A stretch of DNA of 64,000 nt. Source: Diacronema lutheri. Lineage: Eukaryota > Haptophyta > Pavlovophyceae > Pavlovales > Pavlovaceae. Location: NCBI GenBank assembly GCA_019448385.1, contig JAGTXO010000010.1:496001-560000 (forward strand). Direction: 5' to 3'. The position numbers were made by a program, and so were the translations under genes. This document shows, piece after piece, positions 1-8,550 of the stretch; within the stretch, counting starts at the first letter, position 1, and each line of letters starts with the position of its first letter. The notes under the pieces were generated by a model. That model was not told where the DNA came from. It did not search any database and saw only the letters and a program-made list of their open reading frames with translations.

Positions 1-1790
1 GCGCCACGCGTGCTGAGGCGCTCTGACTGACCGGCCCGCGCTGAGTGTGTCACCCCCTTGGAGTGCACGGGCTCGGACAGTGTTCGCGACCTGGCAGCTC
101 GCGGCGGCAAACCACAACTGCAACGGCGCTACTTGTTGTGCTTGGCGCGCTTGAAGCCGAGGTGCGACTGCTCGGAGGCGCTCGAGACGACCGTCAGCGC
201 GCGGCCCGACTTGCGGCGCGGCGGCTCCTCCGGCGACTTGTTTGCGACCAATGCACGACTTGGCGCGCCGATGGCGAGAGGAGTCGTCAGAGGCAGGTCG
301 AAGGACAAAGGCTCGGGCTCGGGCTCGGGCGGCTCGAGCGGCTCGAGCGGCGGCGCCTGCGCGGCGCGTGGCGGCAGGCGTGGCGGCGCGGGCGGCGGCG
401 GGCTCGGCACCCACGGCCAGTCGATGAGAGTGCGCACGGCCTGCGTGAAGTCGTCGAGCGGCGGGTTGACGTGCGTGCTCTGTGCCGGCGACTCGGCCTC
501 GAGCGGCGGCAGGCGCGTCGCGGGCGGCGGCGCGGGCGGCGGCGGCGGCGGGCTGGTAGGCGCGCGCGTTCTCCTCGAGCATCACGTCCTTGCGCGCGCT
601 CGACCAGGGCGTGCATCTTCTCGGCGTGCGCGTCCGCGGCCTTGACGAGCGCGTATCGACGACGAACGAGTGAGCCGCGCACGGTAGCCTCGGCCTGGGC
701 CTTCGTACGGTCCGACGACTCGACGAAGGCGGCGCTCGACGACGGGATCTCGTCGGTGGCCTGCGGCGGCGGGATGTCGGCGGTCGGCGGTTTGACACCG
801 GATGCAGACAGGAGACAGTTGCCGCCGCCCGTGGCGAGACCAAGCGCCCACGCGGGAAGGTACATGTGCCTCGCATCCCGTCGAGCGTCGTCGCCTGAAC
901 AGCCTCCTCGGCCGCCGACCTCCATCGGTGTCGCCGTACGCCGAACCGTGCGTGTCGTGGCCGTGCGCGTACTCCACCTCGTAGCGCTCGGTCTCGCCGT
1001 CGGCCGGCCACGCTGGAATGCGAGGCGAGCGCAGCTGCAGACGGAGGGGCCGTTCTCGTCATCCTGCGTCCTGGCCACTCTCGCGCTAGATGAGGACATT
1101 GCAGCCGCTCGGCGCGGTCGACTCCATGAGCACGCGAAATGCAAGAGCCATGGATCCATGGCGGCTGGGTCGCCCTCTCGTACTCGGTAGTGATGGCTGG
1201 AAGAAAAGCGCGTCGCCGCGGTGGCAGGCACGCACCCGCCACGTGCTGCAGCCCAGCATCACAACGTGCCGCGCTCGCGAAGCCACCACGCTCATCTGCG
1301 CCGCAGTCATGTAGCACTGCGGTCGGCGGCCGGCTCCTGAGCCGCGTCTGGCTGGCGGACGAGCTGGTCGGTGCCCCGCTCAGTGGCCTGCGCGTTGAGC
1401 ACTGGGCCAATCGCCAGCGCTTAGTCACAGCCGCTCGCCTCAGACTCATCACACGACTGCCAGTCGTCGTCGCCCACTACTAGACACTACGAGTGATGCA
1501 GGCCTGCAGCGATCGATTGCGCTCGCCACCGCTTGCTGCCAGCTGAGAGCCACTAGGTCGGGCTCGAAGTAGCTGGATCAAGGCTTGCCTCAAAGAGCAC
1601 TGAGCCCTCCCTCTCAGCGCAGCCACCTCAAGTCCAACGCCATGATGGTGACCAGGGCGTAGAACGGCCGCATGAGTGTGGTCTGGTGTGAGCGCCGCGG
1701 CCCGTAGCACTACTTAGCGAGGCGAGTGATCAGGCTCTAAGTGTCCTGGTGAGACAGCGAGATCCACCACGAGCACAAGGGAAGCCAGGC
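1..1790 (+). repeat. Left terminal inverted repeat of element 1
   Basis: Position x here matches position 12643 minus x on the opposite strand, without indels, from 1 to about 1790. Only a handful of substitutions were seen (for example near 1370, 1739 and 1773). The match fades after the sequence GAGCACAAGGGA around 1781. The true outer end lies beyond the window start, because the right copy continues outward past 12642. Confidence 0.93.
129..1060 (-). pseudogene. Terminal gene of element 1, left copy (unknown function)
   Basis: Read toward the outer end, this stretch gives an alanine/serine-rich region, a helical charged region, a long proline/glutamate-rich region and a short basic tail ending FKRAKHNK just before a stop. 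No family is recognised. The coding signal lies in more than one frame (about two or three breaks, or unrecognised introns), so it is called broken. A long open frame on the opposite strand (45-1190) is arginine-rich and looks like an antisense shadow. The gene is repeated exactly in the right TIR, and element 2 has a similarly placed Pro/Glu/Ser-rich gene, which suggests a conserved terminal gene of this element family. Confidence 0.45.
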
Positions 1791-4130
1791 AGTCCGGACG
1801 GCCAACTCGCCCGCGTCGCCGATTTTGTTTCTGTCGAGGTCGAGCGTGGTCAGCGACGCGTTGACCTTGAGGCCCTCGGCGAGGCCGATCGCGCCCTCGT
1901 CGCCGATTTTGTTTTGGGCGAGGTCGAGCGTGGTCAGCGACGCGTTGACCTTGAGGCCCTCGCTGAGGCCGATCGCGCCCGCGTTGCCGATCTGGTTGCT
2001 CCAGAGATAGAGCGTGGTCAGCGACGCGTTGACCTTGAGGCCCTCGCCAAGGCCGATCGTGCCCGCGTCACCGATCTGGTTGCCGAAGAGGGAGAGCGTG
2101 GTCAGCGACGCGTTGACCTTGAGGCCCTCGGCGAGGCCGATCGCGCCCGCGTCGCCGATTTTGTTTCTGTCGAGGTCGAGCGTGGTCAGCGACGCGTTGA
2201 CCTTGAGGCCCTCGGCGAGGCCGATCGCGCCCTCGTCGCCGATCTGGTTGCCGCTGAGCCGGAGTCCGGTCAGCGACGCGTTGACCTTGAGGCCCTCGCT
2301 GAGGCCGATCGCGCCGGCGTCGCCGATCTGGTTGCCGCCGAGCCAGAGCGTGGTCAGCGACGCGTTGACCTTGAGGCCCTCGCCGAGGCCGATTGCGCCC
2401 GCGCCGCCGATCTGGCTGCCGTCGAGGCTGAGCGTGGTCAGCGACGCGTCGACCTTGAGCAGAAGGGCAACACCGCCAATGTCTGCGTCAGTGAGCTCGC
2501 GCAGAGTGATGCTTGCAGCGGTGAGCAAGTCGACGGCCAGGCCCTTGCCCGTGAGCCACTCGATCGCGGCCGCGCGCGCCTTGCCGCGCGCGTCTCGCCC
2601 GTGCTCGCCTCGGCCGCGCGCGTCTCGGCCACCGCGCGCGCCTCGGCCGCCGCGCGCGCCTCCGCCGCCACGCGCGCGCACGCGTCGGCCGCCGCGTCGA
2701 GCCGCGCGACGCATGCGCCGTCGATCGGCGGCCGCGCGATCGGATCGTCCGCCCACAGCTCGACCATCAGCGCGCCGACCGGCTCGAGCGCGCGCGGCAG
2801 CGGTGCGGGCAGCTCGGGCCGCTTGCCCTTGATCAGCGCCGAGAGGATCTGCGTCTCGCCCAGCCCGGCCCACGGCGTCTGGCGCGTGAGCAGCTCGAAG
2901 AGCACCATTCGCGAACGAGTAGCCGTCCGCGCGCTCCCACAGGATGTCCGCCTCCGTCTTGTCCTCGTCGTGCAGCTCGGGTGCCATCCATGGCCACGTG
3001 CCGACGCGCGCGCCGCGCGCGCCGGCCGTCAGCAGCCGCGTCGCGCGCGTCGACTGCTTGATGCGCGCCAAGCCGAAGTCGCTCAGCTTGCACACGCCGT
3101 CGTCGCCGATCAGCACGTTGGCCGACTTGAGGTCGCGGTGGTGCACGCCGTGCGCGTGGATGAACGACAGGCCGCTCGCGATCTGCTTGGCGTAACGCGC
3201 GGCCGTCTCGGCCGGCAGCGGCGCCGTCGCGTCGCGCAGCAGGTCGTAGAGGCTGCCGTTGCTTGCGAGCTCGAGGACGAGGCAGAGCTGCGACGCGCTC
3301 TCGGCCGCGACGCCGTAGAGGTGGATCACGTGCTTGAAGTTGAGCGACTGGTGCACGCCCGCCTCGCGCCGCAGCTCGTCCGCGTCCGCCGCCGCGCCGC
3401 GCATCAGCTTGAGCGCCACGTCCGTGCCGTGGTAGACGCCGCGGTGCACCGCTCCAAAGCTGCCCTCGCCGAGCCGCTCGCCCATGCGCAGCTCCGCCCA
3501 CGCGATCGTCTTGCACGGCCTCGCTGCCGCCTGCCGCGCCGCGGCCGCGCGCGCGGCCGGCTGCGAGTCGTCGCGCCGGTGCACGCGCAGCGCCTCGATG
3601 TGGCGCGCGACCTCGCCCAGCTGGTCGCCCATCGCCGCGAACGCGGCCTGCTGCTGCGCGCCGAGCGCGGCCCCCTGCTGCGCGATGCCCTGCAGCTGCG
3701 CCTCGAGCTCGGACATGTCCTCCTCGTGCGCGTCGGCGAGCTGCAGCTGCAGCGCGGCCGCGTCGACGGCGATCCCGAGGTCGAGCGCGCGCACGAGCTG
3801 ATGGAGCTCGTCGGCGAGCGCGACGAAGCCGTCGCGGTCGCGCGCGTAGTTGACCAGCCTGCGCGCGTACGCCTTCTGCGCGAAGGCGCCCACGAAGGCG
3901 CTGGTCTTCTTCGCGAGCGCGTCGAGGCCGTGCAGCGTCGCCGTGTGCGCCGGGCCGAGGCGGTCGAGGCGGTGCGCGCCGCGAAGCGCGTCCTCGAGCC
4001 GGCGCCACTCGTCGCCCAGCTGCTTCGCCGCGCGCTTGTTCGTCGCGGCCGTCGCGCACGCCTGCCACACCGCGCGCGCGAGCCCGATCACGACCTGCCC
4101 GAGCGCCAACTCCATCGGGCCGAGCACCAC
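1737..4130 (-). pseudogene. Helical-bundle / protein kinase / LRR protein (element cargo)
   Basis: Start ATG at 4130, in good order on the minus strand. Residues about 1-190 are strongly helical and resemble the four-helix-bundle (MLKL-NTD/HeLo-like) adaptor of kinase and NLR proteins; this is by pattern only. About 205-400 is a TKL-type kinase domain: glycine loop GERLGEGSFGAVHRG, VAIK-like VALKL, catalytic loop HRDLKSANVLI, DFGLAR, and APELHDED. The rest of the kinase C-lobe is visible around 2440-2908 in another frame. The last third is eight or more ribonuclease-inhibitor-type LRRs of 28 residues. About two breaks (or unseen introns) lie between kinase and LRRs. The reading frame ends inside the left TIR. 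Likely a captured host signalling or immunity gene; the domain order is clear, activity is not. Confidence 0.7.
1815..2465 (-). repeat. Array of 84-bp LRR-coding repeats (about 8 units)
   Basis: The phrase GTGGTCAGCGACGCGTTGAC recurs every 84 bp. Each unit encodes one 28-residue LRR of the form LTTLxLxxNxIGDAGAIGLxEGLKVNAS. Units are nearly identical, so copy number is expected to vary by unequal exchange and the assembly may have collapsed or expanded it. Confidence 0.95.
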
Positions 4131-4575
4131 GCCGCAGGTTTAAGTGGTTAGCCGAGATCCCTTTCTTTTTCTCTGAGTGGTTACTTTTTTTGGCGAGGGG
4201 TCCGGCGGTTGTCCGGGTCACTCTGTGAGCCTGAGTCACGGCGGGTGCACATCCGACATCGACTCCGTGCGCGCCGTCAGCTGCCCGGCGCGATGAGTGC
4301 GAACGTCGGCGAGCGCCGAGCAGACCCAGGCAAAGCCCCGCCGACGGCCGAGACGAGCGCGACGAGGCCGCGGCAGGCCGAGCGGTGCAGCCGGTGCTTG
4401 GCAGCTCGCGCAGGCGGACGAGGCCGGCGCACCGCCCGCCGACGTGCTTGATCGCCAAGCCCGGCGACGGCTGCGCGAGCTGCGCGGGCAGGTTTGCGCC
4501 ACCCTCCTCCTCGTCCGCCGTGTCGGAGCAGGCGTCAGCGAGCTCGCGCACTGTGGCGAGCTGCGAGCTCAGTAG
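4131..4575. other. Spacer between kinase-LRR start and second LRR gene
   Basis: No convincing gene. The first 60 bp upstream of the kinase ATG is AT-rich (CTTTCTTTTTCTCTGAGTGG then TTACTTTTTTTGG at about 4160-4192) and is a plausible core promoter for the minus-strand kinase gene. The remainder has only arginine-rich shadow frames. Confidence 0.4.
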
Positions 4576-5165
4576 CTCACCGATGCAGACATTGGCGGTG
4601 TTGCCCTTCTGCTCAAGGTCAACGCGCTGACCTTGAGACCCTCGTCGAGGCCGATTGCGCCCGCATCGCCGATCTGGTTGAGCTCGAGGATGAGCGTGGT
4701 CAGCGACGCGTCGACCTTGAGGCCCTCGCCAAGGCCAATCGCGCCAGGGTCGCCAATCTTGTTGATGCCGAGCTCGAGCGTGGTCAGCGAGCAGCATGCC
4801 TGCGTGGCGCGGCGGTGGCGCGTGAGGGCGGTGAGCCGCGCTCGCAGGTCGGTCGATGCGTTGCCCTTGAGGAAGTTGCCCACGATCTTCGCGCCTGTGT
4901 GGCCGATGCCCACGCCCGGTAGAAGCAGCTCCACGATCGATCTAGGCAGCGAGCGCACAAGCGTCTGCGCGTTCGCCTCGTCGATCTCGCTCATCAGCAC
5001 CAACCGCGGAAGCGCAGAGCGTCGGAGCGCCGCCATGCCCGCATCGACAAGCGCAACAGCATTTGACGCCTTGACGATGTCACTGAGCGCGGCCACAAAG
5101 TAGCGGGCGCGCACGGTCGCGTCGAGCAGCTCATCGCCGGCACGCGTCAGCCGCACGTGCATCAT
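4569..5165 (-). pseudogene. LRR gene piece
   Basis: A 198-residue frame. The first 110 residues are a helical lead-in (KASNAVALVDAGMAALRR, then VRSLPRSIVELLLPGVGIG), followed by at least two 28-residue LRRs that match the array at 1815-2465 in style (LTTLELGINKIGDPGAIGLG). Before the LRRs there is a short stretch of unrelated sequence. It lies directly downstream of the VSHAW gene on the same strand, and proteins with a VSHxW-type domain followed by LRRs occur in algae, so the two may be parts of one gene. Broken at the inverted fragment. Confidence 0.6.
4576..4626 (+). repeat. Inverted fragment of the LRR leader sequence
   Basis: On the plus strand this encodes LTDADIGGVALLLKV, the same leader that precedes the LRR array on the minus strand at about 2450-2500. 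The LRR units directly next to it (4627-4790) read on the minus strand, so orientation flips at about 4626. This marks a small inversion or a fold-back copying event. Confidence 0.8.
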
Positions 5166-5206
5166 GATGTTGATGCCATGATGTTGATGTCATGATGTTG
5201 ATGTAG
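5163..5206. repeat. Short tandem repeat of CATGATGTTGATG
   Basis: Three copies of a 13-15 bp unit, CATGATGTTGATG, sit at the 5' edge of the LRR piece. They interrupt what would otherwise be a continuous link to the VSHAW gene upstream. Confidence 0.85.
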
Positions 5207-5299
5207 TCGAGCTTCACAGCCGCCTTGGTCTTCGCGAGCTCAAACTTGATCACGCGCGCGATGATGGCAAATGGAAACTGCGCGTCGCGTGCGGCCTTC

Positions 5300-6490
5300 T
5301 GGGAGGCCTAGTCGCCGTCGGCAGCGATGAGGCCATCGGTGAGCCGCTGCACCTTGCCCTTATGGTGCGTGTAGATGTCGGTCAGGTAGCCGGCCCCGCG
5401 CTCGACAATCGCGCACCAGGATCGATCGAGCACACCCTCGCCCTCCGCCGCGCGATCACGAGACCGTCATCTCTCTGGCCTTGAGCACCTTGAAGAAGGG
5501 CGAGTCGATAATGGCGTCGATGTTGACCGCGTGCTGCCTGATCACGAACGCGCAGATCCAGATCGGCTCGTCCTCGCCGTAGCCGCGGTCCTCTGCGTGC
5601 TGCTTCAGCGCCTCGTCCGTCAGCAGCAGCGGGTGCAACCACGCGTGCGAAACGAACACCTTGGGCTCGCGCTTCTGCCCGCGCGCGAAGAGCTCCGAGT
5701 AGGCAACGCCGAGCTTAGCGCCGAGTGGCTTGAGCAGGTTCTCGTTGACGTCGTACAGGTTGACATCTTTGGGTTCGAGGCCGGACACCTCGCGCCACGA
5801 GCAGTCCGCATCGACGCGCCGGCCGACCCACGAGCTGCTCTGCCGCTTCACGTGCTCGACGAGCACGCCGAGCTCGCGCACGGTGGTCGCGCAGTGCTCG
5901 TCGCCATTGATGCCGATCGGCTTGCCAAACGTCCGCGCCACCTCGGCGACGAACGCCCGAACCTCGGCCCTCGCCGTCATGCCAGCGTCAGCGTCGCCGG
6001 GCCTTGCGGGCATGCAGCTCGCGAGCAGTGCGGATGCGGCGATCCGGCAGTTCGAGGCCGGCAACGACGCACGTGGCCCCTCGGTCGTCGACGCACGCGC
6101 CTGCTCGAGCCGCACGGCGATCTCGGGCGCGTCGGTCGCCGCCGTAACCGCTCGCGACGACGTCGTGTCGATCTGGCGCGCGCATGAGGCGAGGCGCGAG
6201 ACGAGCGTGTCGATGCTGCGGGTGGAGGCCTTGCGAGCCCAGAGCGCGTCCACGAGCCGGCGCCGGCTGCTCGGCTGCAGCGAGAGCAGCTCGAGCCGCT
6301 CGCGGGCCTCCGCCGCGGCCTCCGCCAAGCCCTCGAACCGCGCGCCGACATCCTCGGCCCCGTCGAGATGGGCCGCGAGCTGGTCGAGCTCGGCGCGCAG
6401 CTTCTCGGCCTTGCGCTGATCCTCGAGCCTCGTGGGTGCGCCCACCGACAGAGCGCCGCGCACGATCTCGAGCGCGTCGTCAGCCGCCAT
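5300..6490 (-). pseudogene. 'VSHAW'-domain protein gene (element cargo)
   Basis: Start ATG at 6490. The first half is helical and coiled-coil-like (residues about 20-140). The second half contains SWREVSGLEPKDVNLYDVNE and KVFVSHAWLHPLL, then EDEPIWICAFVIRQHAVN. Large algal gene families have this pattern (VSHxW followed by a WxCxFxxxQ-type motif), often next to LRRs; I infer membership by pattern and know of no tested function. The family's next segment is recognisable between about 5300 and 5450 in other frames, so the gene is broken about twice. Same strand and direction as the LRR piece downstream. Confidence 0.55.
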
Positions 6491-6569
6491 CTCTGCTGGA
6501 GGTGCGCGAACGAGCCCTCGTATGGGGGTATGGGTACCCCACCAAAATTTGGGCCATGTCCGCGACACT

Positions 6570-7980
6570 TCCTACGTCTTATCACTGACCAGCATGGCGA
6601 CCCTCTCTCACAGTCAATGTTGAATTTCCATGCACGTGCACGAGGAGGCCCTCGCACTGGGTCACGCTCAAACACGCCGATGCACCCGGGCGCCGCGCTC
6701 GACCTCGACGTCGATCGCGCAGGCGTGCGCGTCATCCGAGATCGCAACGTCAATTTGGACCGAGTGACGCACGCGACCCCCGACGCACGTGAGCCCCGAC
6801 GCACGCGAGCACGGACGCGCTCAAGCGAGCTGCCCTGCCGGATTGGTGATGGGCGATGGCGCACGTCCCGCTACTGTGTGCGAGTTCGCCGCTGTGCGCC
6901 ACGACGGCACAGCTGGGCTACGTCCGGCCACGAGACCGAGGATCATCGGCCCGCTGTGATCGTCGCAGCGGCCGTTGAACAGCTGCACTGCGCTTCACAG
7001 GCCGCGCGTGCGCGAGTCCGTCAACGTGTTCGACGAGCGCGCGCTCGCACATGAACGTCCTCTGCGACCAATGACGTGTCGGCCCTGGCTTCTTCGGCGC
7101 TGTCCGCGAGCGACTGGCTCCGAGCGAGGATGTGCCCGCGCGCACGTGCAAGTACGTCGACTCAGCCGGCGACAGACGTGTGGACGAGAGCCGCTCATGC
7201 CCGTGGCCGTGGGCTCGTCGCCGCGCGCGTGCGCTGTGTCGCACTGATGCGGACCCGCACCGCCTCACGCGCGCGCCCTCGACCACGTTTTGCGCAGGAT
7301 GGCAGATGCATCGCCGGGCGCGCTTTTGCACCGCCGCACGCCGGAGCGTCGGCGGCTGTGGCTGGGTGCGCACGCGGTCGGCATCGCGCTCTCGGCTGGG
7401 CTCGCAATCTGCGCTGATTGAGGAGCTGCCGATCCGATGATGCTCCTTTGCCGCGCCGCCCTGCGCACCAATGATCATCGTGCGCGATGCTCCCAAGCTG
7501 CCGGGCGCCACTCATTCGTCGGTTGGCCGAGCCACCTTCGTCGCGTGCCTCCATGCGCGAGGTCGCGGCCTGTGCGCTCGAGGCGAGGTGGGGGAAGGGG
7601 ATGGGGGATGGGGGATGGGGGATTGGGGATGGGGGTGGGGGAGCGCAACGGCCTCGCTGCTTCTGCCGCCAGCGCTGCCTGCGCGCCTCCAAGGTGTCTG
7701 AAGAAAGGGGGGCGTACGCGTTCTGGAAGAGGGGAGCTGGCCCAGATCGACCGCCCGCACACGTGAAATTCGCCTGCGCGCATGCTCATCTCTTGCCCTC
7801 GACCTCGTGCAGGACAGCTCACTGCTTAGTGACTCTCCTGCGGCTGCGATCACACCAAACGGCGCTACAGGGTCGACAGGCCAGTTGCGTACTTGCAAAG
7901 GGAGCAAGGGTCGCCTATGCGCGAGGGCAACGACGGAACGGCTTCCAAGCGCGAGAGCGTTGGAGTCGTCGCACAGGCGT
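6570..7980. other. No recognisable gene; relaxed sequence inside element 1
   Basis: All open frames here are arginine/alanine-rich shadows without motif content. Base composition is a little lower in GC than the host genes around 6500-6800. The only clear feature is the G-rich array at 7590-7642. Confidence 0.5.
7590..7642 (+). repeat. GGGGAT minisatellite
   Basis: About seven degenerate copies of GGGGGAT/GGGGATT on the plus strand. It could form a G-quadruplex but is most simply a slipped-strand microsatellite. Confidence 0.9.
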
Positions 7981-8005
7981 TCAGGACGTGGCCGATGACC
8001 GTCCG

Positions 8006-8463
8006 TCACGCCGCGGCCGCGCTCTCCACCGAACGTGCGCGCTCGGCGGCGAGCAGTTCGAACGCCTCGGCGCACTGCGCGAAGGCCGCGTGGCCGTTGC
8101 GCATCGAGTTGCCGACGAAGCGCACGACGAACGCGAGGTTGTCGTCCTCGTAGCCCCTGGACTGCTCGACGGCGGCTGCTCCGGGTCCGCGGCGGGGTCG
8201 AACGCGTGGGCGGTGATCGCGCACCTTGGGCTCGCCCTGTACAGCTCGATGAAGCGCCGCTTCGACGGCATCTCGCCGTGCGCCGACGAGAGCGCCGCGT
8301 ACGACTTGCAGATCGGGCACGCGCGCGACTTGCCGCGACCGTGCAGCTCGGGCAGGCCGCAGTCGCGCTCGGCGGCACGCTTCACGCGCCAGTAGCACGC
8401 GACGCAGTACTTCTTGAGCATCGGCCGCTCCGTTTTGGCGCCGCAGTCGTGGCAGGCGAGCAT
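8006..8463 (-). pseudogene. Small zinc-ribbon protein
   Basis: Start ATG at 8463. The N-terminus has two close cysteine pairs, CHDCGAK and CVACYWRVKR, and a third pair CPICKSY around residue 50, giving a zinc-ribbon or treble-clef shape. The C-terminal half (FVVRFVGNSMRNGH, then AFELLAAERAR) lies in another frame, about one break. It is divergent from the TV-Pol gene with 87 bp between start codons, so the two may share a promoter. No family is recognised; a DNA-binding or transcription role is only a guess. Confidence 0.5.
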
Positions 8464-8550
8464 CTTCCGGCGGGAGCCTCAGAAAAAAACACTCGCCATC
8501 TCGCCCGCCTTTTTAAAAGATGCGCCTTGGCGTGCAAAACTTTCTGAGCC
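8464..8550. promoter_or_regulatory. Divergent promoter region with TTTTTAAAA box
   Basis: An 87-bp gap between divergent start codons contains TTTTTAAAA at about 8510-8518, 33 bp before the TV-Pol ATG, and an A-run (GAAAAAAACACTC) near the zinc-ribbon start. The same T4A4-type box occurs near several host starts in this window (14009, 15666, 55677). Confidence 0.45.

Noticed and set aside
45-1190. 381-residue open frame in the left TIR and its copy at 11453-12598
   Set aside because: It is antisense to the better protein-like terminal gene, extremely Arg-rich, and is open mainly because GC-rich DNA has few stops. Identity between copies only reflects the TIR.
1815-2465. Regular 84-bp repeats as a possible CRISPR-like array
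   Set aside because: No unique spacers; the units are contiguous LRR codons in a eukaryotic gene.
2833-4797. 654-residue minus-strand frame overlapping the kinase
   Set aside because: Arg-rich shadow of the kinase gene in another frame; only the real kinase frame has motifs.
7590-7642. G-quadruplex promoter element
   Set aside because: A slipped GGGGAT microsatellite explains it, and there is no gene start nearby.
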